This document shows, in pieces, positions 51,874 to 60,902 of a stretch of DNA of 64,000 nt; within the stretch, counting starts at the first letter, position 1; each line of letters starts with the position of its first letter. A program made the translations under genes and the position numbers. This stretch comes from Pseudoflavitalea sp. G-6-1-2. GTDB lineage: Bacteria > Bacteroidota > Bacteroidia > Chitinophagales > Chitinophagaceae. The DNA lies in assembly GCF_012927185.1 (NCBI RefSeq), contig NZ_JABBGB010000001.1, forward strand, positions 1,302,001 through 1,366,000, in the 5' to 3' direction. The notes beneath the pieces were generated by a model. It ran no database searches and was not told where the DNA came from. It saw nothing but the letters and a program-made list of their open reading frames with translations.

Positions 51874-52341
51874 ATGATCTTACAGGAAGGCGATAAGGCG
51901 CCAGCATTCAAAGGACAGGACCAGAACGGCAACCTCATTGCCCTCAACGATTTCAAAGGACAAAAAGTAATTCTCTATTTCTATCCGCAGGATGATACGC
52001 CTACCTGTACCGTGCAGGCATGTAATCTGCGGGATAATTTCGCGTTACTGAAAAAAGAAGGCTTTGTTGTGTTGGGCGTTAGTCCGGACGATATTGCCAA
52101 ACACAAGAAATTTGAAACCAAATTCGGACTCCCCTTCAGCCTGATTGCAGACCCTGAACATACCATCATCGACAAGTATGGGGTTTGGGGCGAAAAGCAA
52201 CTCTACGGCAGAAAATATATGGGCCTTCATCGTACCACATTTCTGATCGATGAGAAAGGCATTATCAAAAAAGTATTTCTCCGGCCTAAGAACAAACAGC
52301 ATGCAGAAGAAATAGTGAAAACCTGGAATGAGCTGAAGTAA
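51874..52341 (+). CDS. bcp: Thioredoxin-dependent thiol peroxidase (BCP/PrxQ)
   Basis: 155 residues from ATG 51874 (frame open to 51838). Reduces hydroperoxides using thioredoxin. Peroxidatic C45 and resolving C50 in D-T-P-T-C-T-V-Q-A-C, the PrxQ arrangement. The fold is complete (G-V-S-P-D-D-I-A-K-H; R-T-T-F-L-I-D-E-K-G). Cytosolic. It is a second peroxide defence gene in the window beside the glutathione peroxidase. Terminator downstream at 52480. Confidence 0.96.
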   Translation: MILQEGDKAPAFKGQDQNGNLIALNDFKGQKVILYFYPQDDTPTCTVQACNLRDNFALLKKEGFVVLGVSPDDIAKHKKFETKFGLPFSLIADPEHTIIDKYGVWGEKQLYGRKYMGLHRTTFLIDEKGIIKKVFLRPKNKQHAEEIVKTWNELK

Positions 52342-52479
52342 CTGAAAAATTATTCGACCGGAAGGAAACCCTTCGGGCAATTTCAACGTAAAAGTTCCGG
52401 GCTTTCTAAAGTGTAACAGAATATAGCGGCAAGCACCGCGTAATTCTGAAGGGTTATTACTTTGTTTATTGGGTTTGGT

Positions 52480-52515
52480 AAAAAATCCCTGTTCTTTTCA
52501 GAGCAGGGATTTTTT
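52480..52515 (+). terminator. Terminator after bcp
   Basis: Stem AAAAATCCCTG/CAGGGATTTTT around a 13-nt part-paired loop, ending in a T run. Confidence 0.8.
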
Positions 52516-52658
52516 GTTGGGTACGGATCGTTAATCCAAAACTGAGCCTAACCAGAATGTAACAGTTATTAGTACACGAAAAAAGAATTTTGTTTTTTAC
52601 TTCAGGCAACCTTCTCTTTTGCACCGACGTACAATTAGCAGGAATAAATCTTTAACCA

Positions 52659-53036
52659 ATGACTAAGCGAATTGTAATTCTGCTTGCAATCGGCATGATT
52701 GTACTTGCCAGATGCGGCAGCAAAAAAGATGCGATGCCCAATCCAAATCCCGGCCCAGGGCCCGGCGGTGGTGGCATTGACTGTAACGGAGTAACCTCCA
52801 CCTTTTCCGGTACAGTAAAACCGATTGTTCAGGCGAATTGCCTAAGCAGCGGTTGCCACGATGCAGCCAGTACCAATGGTCCGGGTGCGTTGACTACCTA
52901 CGAAAAAGTGCGTGATGCATCTTCCCGGATACGCGCTGTGGTTATTGCCAGAACAATGCCCAAAGGTGGCAGCCTCACTGCCGACCAGATAAAAAGCATA
53001 GTATGCTGGATAGATAATGGAAGCCAGAATAATTAA
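52659..53036 (+). CDS. Cytochrome c-like lipoprotein with CX4CH motif
   Basis: 125 residues. Lipobox-like L-A-R-C with C19 as likely lipidated residue, then a proline/glycine-rich linker (P-N-P-N-P-G-P-G-P-G-G-G-G) and a domain that reads as a small cytochrome c: V-K-P-I-V-Q-A-N-C-L-S-S-G-C-H at 53-67 and a later M100 in T-M-P-K-G-G that could be the second iron ligand. The heme site is C61-x4-C66-H67, not C-x2-C-H. Such variants are known in some lineages, but heme attachment here is unproven. It heads a four-gene envelope operon; the next gene starts 5 nt after. Confidence 0.8.
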   Translation: MTKRIVILLAIGMIVLARCGSKKDAMPNPNPGPGPGGGGIDCNGVTSTFSGTVKPIVQANCLSSGCHDAASTNGPGALTTYEKVRDASSRIRAVVIARTMPKGGSLTADQIKSIVCWIDNGSQNN

Positions 53037-53041
53037 CCTAC

Positions 53042-53500
53042 ATGATTATCCGAAAAAAAAGATTGCTGATAATCTGTCTGCTTGCACTGATCGGCTGTCT
53101 GCTGGTCTATGCTTACAAACAATACCAACGCACCAACCAGAGTCTCCGGGAAATTCGGCCAAACGAAACAGTGGACGCTGCCATATTGATTCGCGAACTC
53201 TCCGGCGACATCCACCAGCTGGAAAGCTGGCAGGGAAAAGGCGTACTGGCGGTGCGTGGTATTGTGAAGTCTATCGACAGTTCCAATAGAAATGTTTACA
53301 TACTGATGGGCGATACCAGCCAACCTACATCCATCCGCTTTTCAATGGATGGTCAATGGACCGACTACACGCTTATTCATAGCGGAATGTCTGTTACACT
53401 TAAAGGAATGCTGAACGGCTACAATAAAGACCAGACCGGATTGCTGGGCGACGAAATCATTTTCAACCGGGGCGTATGGATGCAGCAACCAGACAAGTAA
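53042..53500 (+). CDS. OB-fold (tRNA_anti-like) membrane-anchored protein
   Basis: 152 residues. One N-terminal transmembrane helix (7-25) with a K/R-rich start, then an OB-fold like the tRNA_anti-like family: G-V-L-A-V-R-G-I-V-K-S-I-D, Y-I-L-M-G-D, L-I-H-S-G-M-S-V-T-L-K-G-M-L-N-G-Y. Exposed to the periplasm. Second gene of the cytochrome-like / OB / YceI / DUF5777 operon: 5 nt after the first and 11 nt before the third. Function unknown. Confidence 0.82.
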   Translation: MIIRKKRLLIICLLALIGCLLVYAYKQYQRTNQSLREIRPNETVDAAILIRELSGDIHQLESWQGKGVLAVRGIVKSIDSSNRNVYILMGDTSQPTSIRFSMDGQWTDYTLIHSGMSVTLKGMLNGYNKDQTGLLGDEIIFNRGVWMQQPDK

Positions 53501-53511
53501 AACGAAACACT

Positions 53512-54066
53512 ATGAAAAAGATACCAGCCCTTATTTTTCTGCTCATCGCTGCACTCCCCTCTGCCTGGTGCCAGGGGAAATTCTATACACGCACAGGCAA
53601 TATCTCTTTTGTTACCAAAGGAGTGCTCGAAACTGTTAAGGCAGAAAACAAAACCGTTACCTGTGTGCTCAACAGTCAGACGGGTCAGCTTCAATTCTCT
53701 GTGCTCATGCGGGGCTTTGAATTCAGAAAAGCCCTGATGCAGGAACACTTCAACGAAAACTATGTGGAGAGTGAAAAATATCCCAATGCTCAATTCATCG
53801 GGCAGATCACCGGCACTCCATTGCCAGATCTCTCAAAGGATGGAACCTATGCTGCAAAAGTTGAAGGTAAACTCACGCTACACGGAATCACCCGCGATAT
53901 TTCTACAGAAAGTACCATCATTGTAAAACAAGGGCAGGTACATGCAACTGCTGCATTCAATATTCTGCTCAGCGATTACAAAATAAAAATACCTGCGCTT
54001 GTAAAAAACAGTTTGTCCAACACCGTGAACATTGCAGTAGCCTGCATGCTACAGCCACTGCAATAG
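53512..54066 (+). CDS. YceI family periplasmic protein
   Basis: 184 residues from ATG 53512. Signal peptide (1-19, cut before Q-G-K-F-Y). Lipocalin-like YceI barrel with F-V-T-K-G-V-L-E-T-V, the conserved E-K-Y-P-N-A-Q-F and L-T-L-H-G-I-T-R-D, and F-N-I-L-L-S-D-Y-K-I-K-I-P. YceI proteins bind isoprenoid lipids such as polyisoprenoids or quinones. Third gene of its operon, between the OB-fold protein and the barrel, which fits a lipid or quinone link to the cytochrome-like protein (inference). Confidence 0.92.
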   Translation: MKKIPALIFLLIAALPSAWCQGKFYTRTGNISFVTKGVLETVKAENKTVTCVLNSQTGQLQFSVLMRGFEFRKALMQEHFNENYVESEKYPNAQFIGQITGTPLPDLSKDGTYAAKVEGKLTLHGITRDISTESTIIVKQGQVHATAAFNILLSDYKIKIPALVKNSLSNTVNIAVACMLQPLQ

Positions 54067-54123
54067 ACTCACGGTTAATTCACAAACATGACCTTCACCT
54101 TATAAGTTCTTTTTTGAAATCCC

Positions 54124-55023
54124 ATGATCAAATACAACTTTATAACAGCTGCAATATTTTTGTTGATCGGCTCCCAGGCCATCGCCCAGGAGCCTGATCT
54201 GATCAGTCAATTGAAGCGCGACTCAACTGTTCCGCGTACTTATGTTACCAACGCATTCAAGTCTACCCGCATTATCAATAACCACTCCATAGAGTTTCTA
54301 GGTAAGGGGGTACTGGACCTGCGCATTCTTCACCGCTTTGGAACAGTGAACACGGGAATCAAAAATCTGTTCGGTCTCGATCAGGCGAATACAAGATTCA
54401 GTTTCGACTACGGACTAAGCAACCGGTGGATGATCGGAGTCGGCCGATCCTCTGTAGGGAAGGAGCTGGACGGATTTGTGAAATACCGCCCCGTATGGCA
54501 ATCCAATGAGCCCGGAGGCTCACCGGTAACAATAGTACTTGTTTCGGGTATGGTAGTGAATACGGCGCCCTGGGCATTCCCCGAAAGGAATTATGACTTC
54601 AAAGACAGGATCTCCTATTATCATGAACTGATCATCGGCAGAAAATTCACAGAAGCATTTTCACTGCAGGTGAATCCGATGCTCGTTCACAGAAATCTCG
54701 TACCTGGTCTGGATGATCACAACAACACATTTGCATTGGGGATCGGATCGAGGCTCAAACTCACCAAACGCACAGCCATTATGCTGGACTATGAGCCGGT
54801 GCTCTCCGGAAGGCAGGCTGGCACCAAAGACATGATCGGTATCGGTTTCGATATTGAAACCGGCGGGCATGTATTTCAGTTGCATTTCAGCAATGCTACC
54901 GGCATGAATGAAAAAGCATTCATTACTCAAACTGCCGATGATTTCTGGAAAGGCGATATCCGCTTTGGCTTCAATCTCTCCCGCGTATTCACAGTAGGCA
55001 AAAAAAACTCATCGCTTCACTAA
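54124..55023 (+). CDS. DUF5777 family beta-barrel outer membrane protein
   Basis: 299 residues. Signal peptide (1-21, cut before Q-E-P-D). Amphipathic beta-strand repeats all along (L-D-L-R-I-L-H-R-F-G-T-V, F-S-F-D-Y-G-L-S-N-R-W-M-I-G-V-G-R-S) and a terminal strand typical of outer-membrane barrels. DUF5777 is of unknown function. Fourth gene of the operon, 57 nt after YceI. The end overlaps the convergent 55009-55386 gene by 15 nt. Confidence 0.88.
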   Translation: MIKYNFITAAIFLLIGSQAIAQEPDLISQLKRDSTVPRTYVTNAFKSTRIINNHSIEFLGKGVLDLRILHRFGTVNTGIKNLFGLDQANTRFSFDYGLSNRWMIGVGRSSVGKELDGFVKYRPVWQSNEPGGSPVTIVLVSGMVVNTAPWAFPERNYDFKDRISYYHELIIGRKFTEAFSLQVNPMLVHRNLVPGLDDHNNTFALGIGSRLKLTKRTAIMLDYEPVLSGRQAGTKDMIGIGFDIETGGHVFQLHFSNATGMNEKAFITQTADDFWKGDIRFGFNLSRVFTVGKKNSSLH

Positions 55024-55386
55024 GAGCAATATCACGGCAATGATACCTCCCATCTGGAATGCGAAATAGGTAAACATCCACTGAAGGGTTTCGATATTAG
55101 GGCTCGGCGGTACAGGCTTTTGTTCAATGGCCTCATGCAGCCCCGTGTTCAGAGAGAACATATCCCGCCGGAACTGATCCAGATTCGTTTCCATGAGAAA
55201 CTCCCAGTCTTTTCTGTCGGCAATATCTTCATGCAGCAGATCCTGCGACCAGCTTTGCTTTTCAGCAGCGACTATGTCCTGCATTTCGTGAGAAATGAGG
55301 GCTGACTGTTCTTCCGTCAATTGAAGCTTTGATCTGCATAATTCGAATACACGAAGATCAAAAGGTTGATTGGTGGTCTCTTTCAT
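55009..55386 (-). CDS. Small protein with C-terminal membrane anchor
   Basis: 125 residues: a helical, charged body (L-Q-L-T-E-E-Q-S-A-L-I-S-H-E-M; K-D-W-E-F-L-M-E-T-N-L-D-Q-F-R-R-D-M) and one C-terminal hydrophobic helix (about 107-123), so a tail-anchored topology. The layout resembles the DUF1640/coiled-coil family, but I am not sure. Real coding sequence is likely from codon use. Convergent with DUF5777 and divergent from a perfect palindrome and birA side. Confidence 0.6.
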   Translation of the reverse strand: MKETTNQPFDLRVFELCRSKLQLTEEQSALISHEMQDIVAAEKQSWSQDLLHEDIADRKDWEFLMETNLDQFRRDMFSLNTGLHEAIEQKPVPPSPNIETLQWMFTYFAFQMGGIIAVILLLVKR

Positions 55387-55440
55387 GGACTTTCGTTTCT
55401 GATGGTTTAATGACAGGGTAAAGGTGATGGAGAAACGAAA

Positions 55441-55492
55441 AACAGCAAGGGGAAAAATAACGGTGTTTTGCGTTATTTTTCCCCTTGCTGTT
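55441..55492 (-). terminator. 22-bp perfect palindrome, terminator of birA
   Basis: Arms 55441-55462 and 55471-55492 pair without mismatch around an 8-nt loop. It contains the A-run and T-run within the stem, so it can end transcription from either side; birA ends 18 nt away. Confidence 0.8.
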
Positions 55493-55509
55493 CGAAGAAA
55501 ATTTCATAT

Positions 55510-56313
55510 TCATCCCAATACCCACTCAACTTCCCCCACATCGAAATATCGGTCTATCACATCTTTTGTATGCAACTGTCCATTTGCCGTAACCCCGCTC
55601 ACCCGCGTTGAAAACACACCGTTCTCCTTCTTCAGTCTCACCTCTTCATTCAATTTATACAATGCGTCATGATACGCCGGCATCAGCTTCTCCAGCTCAC
55701 CCGACACTATCACCTGCCACCACTTTTCCTGAAACGAACATAATTCCGCAGCCATCGTTTCCACCTCAAATGTCTTTCCTGTTATCTGTTTCAGCGAAAC
55801 CGGATTCTTCGTCCCCTCTCCGAAACTCGTCTGGTTAATGTTTACCCCCATCCCTACAATGGCCCATTGCCATTGCGCATTACCGGGTTCAAGGCGGTTC
55901 TCGATCAATATTCCAGCTGCCTTTCTGTCACGCCAGTAAATATCATTGGGCCATTTGATGCGCGTTTCGTCACCCGCATATTTTTTAAAGAAATCATAAC
56001 AGGCCAAAGCCATGGCTGCCGACAACAGAAACTGCTGATGGAAAGGGAGTTCCGCGGGCCTGATCACCGTGCTCATCATGATATTTTCACCCGGTGTTGT
56101 AAGCCAGGTGCGGCCCCGCTGACCCTTTCCTGCGGTTTGTTCAAGCGCAAAATAGGCGGAACCATGCGCCGCAGCACCACTTACGGCCTGTGCCATGGCA
56201 TAGTTGTTGGTACTGTCAATCGAAGCAAGTACCGTTAAAGGCTGGCCAATAGGCCCTGAGATAGCAGGATGTGGCAAAAGATTACTATTTTTGACAACAA
56301 CGAAAATAGGCAT
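55510..56313 (-). CDS. birA: Biotin--protein ligase
   Basis: 267 residues. Attaches biotin to the carboxylase carrier. Contains the family motif G-K-G-Q-R-G-R-T-W near residue 64, I-K-W-P-N-D-I-Y near 119 and K-A-A-G-I-L-I-E, G-M-G-V-N-I-N. No N-terminal helix-turn-helix, so it is the enzyme-only class and not a repressor. Divergent from rsfS; a long palindrome terminates it. Confidence 0.95.
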   Translation of the reverse strand: MPIFVVVKNSNLLPHPAISGPIGQPLTVLASIDSTNNYAMAQAVSGAAAHGSAYFALEQTAGKGQRGRTWLTTPGENIMMSTVIRPAELPFHQQFLLSAAMALACYDFFKKYAGDETRIKWPNDIYWRDRKAAGILIENRLEPGNAQWQWAIVGMGVNINQTSFGEGTKNPVSLKQITGKTFEVETMAAELCSFQEKWWQVIVSGELEKLMPAYHDALYKLNEEVRLKKENGVFSTRVSGVTANGQLHTKDVIDRYFDVGEVEWVLG

Positions 56314-56403
56314 TAACAGTGAACGTTTCGGCGTCTGCGCTGTTGTAGATACTAGCGGTAAAAATTGATCATTAAAAAGTACAGATTATTGGAACAACTT
56401 TCA

Positions 56404-56793
56404 ATGTTAGCTACCCGTCGTAAGAGTAACAGTGTAGCAAGGTTAACAAAGAACTCTAAGATCATCAAAGCTATCATCCACGCCATTCAGGAAAAGAAAG
56501 GAAACAACATCGTTTCTCTTGACCTCCGTAAAATTCCCGAAGCAGTTGCTGATTTCTTCATCATTTGCGATGCCTCCAGTACCACGCAGGTAAAGGCTAT
56601 TGCAGATTATGTTGAAGTGCACCTGAAAGATGAGCTTGGTGAAATTCCCTACCATCACGAAGGACATCAGGCCTCTCAGTGGGTGATCACCGATTATGTA
56701 AATGTGGTAGTGCACGTAATGCACTCCGAAACCCGGAAATTCTACAGGCTCGAAGAAATGTGGAGCGATGCCGTAGGTGAAGATCATACCTGA
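56404..56793 (+). CDS. rsfS: Ribosome silencing factor RsfS
   Basis: 129 residues from ATG 56404 (open to 56365). RsfS binds ribosomal protein uL14 and blocks subunit joining when nutrients are scarce. Seen: L-D-L-R-K-I-P-E-A-V-A-D-F-F-I-I-C-D-A-S-S-T-T-Q-V, then G-H-Q-A-S-Q-W-V-I-T-D-Y-V-N-V-V-V-H and the C-terminal Y-R-L-E-E-M-W, all family motifs. The first 20 residues (basic, S/N-rich) are an extra N-terminus. It precedes ftsH by 131 nt. Confidence 0.95.
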   Translation: MLATRRKSNSVARLTKNSKIIKAIIHAIQEKKGNNIVSLDLRKIPEAVADFFIICDASSTTQVKAIADYVEVHLKDELGEIPYHHEGHQASQWVITDYVNVVVHVMHSETRKFYRLEEMWSDAVGEDHT

Positions 56794-56924
56794 TTCTCCA
56801 GGTAAGGTTAAGGTATCCGGTAAAAAAGATCGCTGGAAAAAACAAAGTTTCCCGTGATCAGGTTGTTTTTTGAACTATTTTGTCCTATAATTATTAATAA
56901 GCAAACAAGAGACACAACTACAAT

Positions 56925-59021
56925 ATGTCACAGGACGAGCAAAGACAGAACGAACGAAACTTCCCGCCGCGCATGCGCCCGAAGGATGACGCCAATGGTA
57001 ACCGCAAAGGCCCGAAATTCAATATTTACTGGGTATGGGCCATCATCTTCGCCGTGCTGGTAGGATTCCAGTTATTCGGATCCCTTACCCCCGATACCAA
57101 GGAAATCAATCAGATTGAATTCTTCAAAATGCTTCAGGCAGGAGATGTGGACCATGTGACCACTATCACCAATAAAAACCGCGTTCGCGTTTACCTGAAA
57201 AAAGAAAGCGTTGAAAAGTATAAAACACAGCTTTCCAAAAACAGCAAAGCCAGCATCGAAAAAGGACCACAGTTCGATTTCCCTGTAATCAAGGCTGAAG
57301 AATTCGATAAGAAACTGACTGACTATTACGATAAGAATCCCAGTCAACAGCAAATTGTAAACAATCCCGTTCAGGAAGGCGAATGGTTCGGATCTCTGAT
57401 CCAGCTGCTGCTGCCACTGGTGGTGATCATCCTCATCTGGATCATGCTCATGCGTAAAATGGGCGGCGGTGCAGGCGGCGGAAGCGGTCCCGGCGGAATT
57501 TTCAATATCGGCAAATCAAGGGCTACCCTCTTCGATAAAGGAACAAAAGTAAATATCACTTTCGCCGATGTGGCCGGCCTCGACGAAGCCAAGGTAGAAG
57601 TGATGGAGATCGTAGACTTTCTGAAGAACCCCAAAAAATATACAGCACTTGGCGGTAAGATCCCCAAAGGAGCGCTGCTGGTTGGTCCTCCCGGTACCGG
57701 TAAGACCCTCCTCGCCAAAGCAATGGCAGGTGAAGCACAGGTTCCTTTCTTCTCCATGAGCGGTTCCGATTTCGTAGAACTCTTTGTGGGTGTGGGTGCC
57801 AGCCGTGTTCGCGACCTCTTCAAACAGGCACGTGAAAAAGCACCATGTATCATCTTCATCGATGAGATCGATGCTATCGGTCGTGCTCGTGGCAAGAATG
57901 CCATGATGAGCAACGATGAACGTGAAAGCACGCTCAACCAGCTTCTCGTAGAGATGGATGGTTTCAGCGGCGAAAGCGGAATCATCGTACTGGCCGCTAC
58001 CAACCGTCCCGACGTATTAGACACTGCGCTGCTGCGTCCCGGCCGTTTCGATCGCCAGATCTCTATCGACAAACCAGATCTCAAAGGCCGTGAGCATATC
58101 TTCAAAGTTCACCTGAAGCCAATCAAGATCTCCGAAAAAGTAGACATTCATAAACTCGCCGAACAAACCCCAGGTTTTGCCGGTGCAGACATCGCCAATA
58201 TTTGTAACGAAGCCGCACTGATCGCTGCCCGTAAAGGAAAGCAGGCTGTTGAAATGGAAGATTTCCAGGATGCAGTAGACAGAGTGATCGGCGGTCTCGA
58301 AAAGAAAAACAAGATCATTTCTCCCGACGAGAAGAAGATCATTGCTTATCACGAAGCAGGCCACGCCATCTGCGGCTGGTTCCTCGAGCACGCTTACCCG
58401 CTGCTGAAAGTAACCATCGTTCCACGCGGTGTTGCTGCCCTCGGATATGCACAGTACACGCCGAAAGAACAATACCTGTACAATACCGATCAGCTGATGG
58501 ATCAGATCTGCATGACGCTCGGCGGACGTGCAAGTGAAGAGATCTTCTTCGGCAAGATCTCTACCGGTGCACAGAACGACCTTCAACAGGTTACCCGCAT
58601 CGCGTACAGCATGATCACTGTATATGGTATGAATGATAAAGTAGGTAACGTGAGTTTCTACGACCCCGCTGCTGAAAACTCATTCACCAAACCATACTCA
58701 GAAGAAACTTCCAAACTGATCGATGAAGAAGTAAGGAAACTTATCGACGTAGGATATGTAAAAACAAAACATCTGCTCACCGAGAAAAGAGCGGAAGTGG
58801 AAAAACTCGCCGAAGCACTGCTCGAAAAAGAAGTACTGTTCCAGAGCGATGTAGAAGCACTGATCGGTAAACGTCCTTACGGTGAAAAGAAAACACTGGA
58901 TGTGGACGGAGATCCTGAGCATCATTCCGGAAACGGAGCTATCAGCGAAGGAGTTCCACCTTACGACAGCAACGTTACCAATCACCCGGTACAGTCCAAC
59001 GAATCTGAACAGCAATCATGA
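56925..59021 (+). CDS. ftsH: ATP-dependent zinc metalloprotease FtsH
   Basis: 698 residues. Membrane protease that degrades misfolded or regulatory membrane and cytosolic proteins. Two transmembrane segments (about 30-48 and 156-176), with a periplasmic part between. AAA domain with Walker A G-P-P-G-T-G-K-T at 254-261, Walker B F-I-D-E-I-D near residue 310, and R-P-G-R-F-D. Protease domain with the zinc motif H-E-A-G-H at 476-480 and the later metal-binding aspartate region. A long Q/S/N-rich acidic C-terminus follows. Its stop overlaps the next gene by 4 nt, so translation is coupled. Confidence 0.98.
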   Translation: MSQDEQRQNERNFPPRMRPKDDANGNRKGPKFNIYWVWAIIFAVLVGFQLFGSLTPDTKEINQIEFFKMLQAGDVDHVTTITNKNRVRVYLKKESVEKYKTQLSKNSKASIEKGPQFDFPVIKAEEFDKKLTDYYDKNPSQQQIVNNPVQEGEWFGSLIQLLLPLVVIILIWIMLMRKMGGGAGGGSGPGGIFNIGKSRATLFDKGTKVNITFADVAGLDEAKVEVMEIVDFLKNPKKYTALGGKIPKGALLVGPPGTGKTLLAKAMAGEAQVPFFSMSGSDFVELFVGVGASRVRDLFKQAREKAPCIIFIDEIDAIGRARGKNAMMSNDERESTLNQLLVEMDGFSGESGIIVLAATNRPDVLDTALLRPGRFDRQISIDKPDLKGREHIFKVHLKPIKISEKVDIHKLAEQTPGFAGADIANICNEAALIAARKGKQAVEMEDFQDAVDRVIGGLEKKNKIISPDEKKIIAYHEAGHAICGWFLEHAYPLLKVTIVPRGVAALGYAQYTPKEQYLYNTDQLMDQICMTLGGRASEEIFFGKISTGAQNDLQQVTRIAYSMITVYGMNDKVGNVSFYDPAAENSFTKPYSEETSKLIDEEVRKLIDVGYVKTKHLLTEKRAEVEKLAEALLEKEVLFQSDVEALIGKRPYGEKKTLDVDGDPEHHSGNGAISEGVPPYDSNVTNHPVQSNESEQQS

Positions 59022-59653
59022 ATGTATCAGCATCAAAAGAGAACATTTTAAAGAAAATACGGAAGGCGTTGACCCAATCAACGCCTCTTCCTTTTCCACA
59101 AAGTGAGGGCAACAGTTCTGTGTATCATCCATCACAGCAGGAGCTGGAAGTGGAGTTCGCAGAACAGTTCACCAAGCTCACGGGCAAATTCATTTTCTGT
59201 CTCAGCTGGCAGGAACTGGCTTTGCAGCTCGGCATGGTAGCTGCCCATAATAACTGGCAGCATATCTATTGTCAGGAAACCGAACTGGCTCAAACACTCG
59301 CCACCAACGGGTTTGCGCCGCAACCTTACGATTCGCTCGCCAGCTGCGATGTGGCCATCACCACCTGCGAAAGCCTTATCGCCCGAACAGGTTCCATTGT
59401 GATGAGCGCTGCAGGCGCCAGCGGCAGAACCGTAAGTGTTTATGCGCCCATTCACGTTTGCATTGCACGAACCAATCAACTGGTGTACGATGTAAAGGAT
59501 GGCATTCAGCTGGTAAAAGAAAAGTACGGAGCACAGCTTCCTTCACTCATCACTTTTGCAACAGGCCCAAGCCGCACTGCCGATATTGAAAAAACATTGG
59601 TGGTAGGTGTGCATGGTCCCAAAGAAGTGTATGTGTTTCTTGTAGACCAGTAA
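59018..59653 (+). CDS. lutC: LutC-like LUD domain protein
   Basis: 211 residues. Single LUD domain, the LutC part of lactate oxidase systems. Seen: [21 protein letters not shown], the conserved LUD motif (G-x-I-V/L), and [14 protein letters not shown] at the end. It overlaps ftsH by 4 nt. LutB is 24 kb away and LutA is absent, so a role in lactate use is inferred only from the family; other LUD proteins have other roles. Confidence 0.85.
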   Translation: MNVSASKENILKKIRKALTQSTPLPFPQSEGNSSVYHPSQQELEVEFAEQFTKLTGKFIFCLSWQELALQLGMVAAHNNWQHIYCQETELAQTLATNGFAPQPYDSLASCDVAITTCESLIARTGSIVMSAAGASGRTVSVYAPIHVCIARTNQLVYDVKDGIQLVKEKYGAQLPSLITFATGPSRTADIEKTLVVGVHGPKEVYVFLVDQ

Positions 59654-59673
59654 CCTTATCAAACCATTAATCA

Positions 59674-60096
59674 ATGAACCAGAGCATCCATCATCTTTTC
59701 GTGTATGGATCGTTGTTGAGCGGCTTCCAGCATCCGGCCTATGCCTACATCAGCCGGTACTTTACGCTCGTATCCAAAGCCACTGCTAACGGACATATTT
59801 ACGATATAGGAGAATATCCCGGCGCAGTGCCAGCTCCGGCCCCGGCACTGATCAACGGAGAATTGTACGTAGTTAATCACAGCGACGAATTCTCCTTCGC
59901 CATCAAACAACTCGACGATTATGAAGGTTTTCTCGTTGAACCCGGCGAAATACCTTTGTTCCGCAGAGAAACAGTGGATGTTACCCACGATAACAACAGC
60001 ACATCTGCCTGAATCTACTGGTACAACCGCGATGTATCAGGAAGCACCCTGATACCCAACGGAGATGCGCTTACCTATTGGAAACAAAAATCCTGA
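59674..60096 (+). pseudogene. Gamma-glutamylcyclotransferase-like gene with in-frame TGA
   Basis: The frame starts at ATG 59674 and reads the family motifs Y-G-S-L (residues 11-14) and D-D-Y-E-G with the likely catalytic E84. It meets TGA at codon 113 (60010-60012), in the middle of the conserved C-terminal block. In the same frame, reading on, I-Y-W-Y-N-R-D-V-S-G-S then I-P-N-G-D-A-L-T-Y-W-K continues to a second TGA at 60096. This C-terminal block is typical of the family, where a Trp (TGG) usually stands at the position of the first TGA. The protein is thus probably truncated at 112 residues and may be inactive, unless the base is a sequence error. The second stop is 13 nt before lpxH, the normal spacing here. 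Confidence 0.75.
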
Positions 60097-60109
60097 CCCG
60101 AAATATTGC

Positions 60110-60898
60110 ATGCAGTTACCTCCCGATAAAAAAGTATACTTTCTCTCCGACTTCCATCTCGGAGCGCCCAATGCTGCAGAAAGTCTCGAACGCGAAAAAA
60201 AGATCGTGGCATTTCTCGAAGAGATCCGCCACAAAGCAGCAGTGATCTTCATTGTAGGAGATATGTTCGATTTCTGGTACGAATACCGCACTGTTGTTCC
60301 CAAAGGTTTCGTACGGATACTCGGCAAACTCGCTGAACTCACAGATGCAGGCATCCCCATCCATTTCTTCGTAGGCAATCACGATATGTGGATGACAGAC
60401 TACTTCCAGAAAGAACTCAACATACCCGTTTACTTCGAACCGAAAGAATTTCAATTCAACGGAAAGGAATTTTTGGTAGGTCATGGTGATGGTCTCGGTC
60501 CTGGTGATTACGGCTATAAATTCTTAAAGAAAGTTTTCCGTAATCCTGTGTGCCGCTGGCTCTTCGGCATTCTGCCTCCGTACATCGGCATGGGAATTGC
60601 CAATTATTCCAGCAGAAGAAGCAGGGCTGTAACCGGACAAGTAGATGAAAAATTCTTCGGCGAAGAAGGCGAGTGGCTCATCACTTACTGCAAAGAAGAA
60701 CTGCAGAAAAAACATTACGATTACCTCGTGTTCGGCCATCGTCACCTTCCAATAGATTATACACTGAATAACGGCAAGAGCCGCTACATCAATCTTGGTG
60801 ACTGGATCAGGTACTACACCTATGCAGAATTCGACGGAAAAGATATGCACCTGATTACGCGATATGCTGAGCTTGAAGAAAAAATCATCAGACAATAG
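60110..60898 (+). CDS. lpxH: UDP-2,3-diacylglucosamine diphosphatase (LpxH-type)
   Basis: 262 residues from ATG 60110 (open to 60065). Cleaves UDP-2,3-diacylglucosamine to lipid X in lipid A synthesis. Calcineurin-like metallophosphatase ligands: S-D-F-H-L-G (D14, H16), G-D-M-F-D-F (D51), G-N-H-D (N90, H91), V-G-H-G-D-G (H125) and F-G-H-R-H-L-P near residue 208. Other calcineurin-like phosphatases share these motifs, but the D-F-W-Y-E-Y and L-G-D-W stretches support LpxH. Followed 4 nt later by the secreted protein gene. Confidence 0.9.
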   Translation: MQLPPDKKVYFLSDFHLGAPNAAESLEREKKIVAFLEEIRHKAAVIFIVGDMFDFWYEYRTVVPKGFVRILGKLAELTDAGIPIHFFVGNHDMWMTDYFQKELNIPVYFEPKEFQFNGKEFLVGHGDGLGPGDYGYKFLKKVFRNPVCRWLFGILPPYIGMGIANYSSRRSRAVTGQVDEKFFGEEGEWLITYCKEELQKKHYDYLVFGHRHLPIDYTLNNGKSRYINLGDWIRYYTYAEFDGKDMHLITRYAELEEKIIRQ

Positions 60899-60902
60899 CA
60901 CT

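Noticed and set aside
60010-60012. TGA as selenocysteine codon in the cyclotransferase gene
   Set aside because: Family uses Trp near here, is not known to be a selenoprotein, and no selenium hairpin was found downstream by eye.
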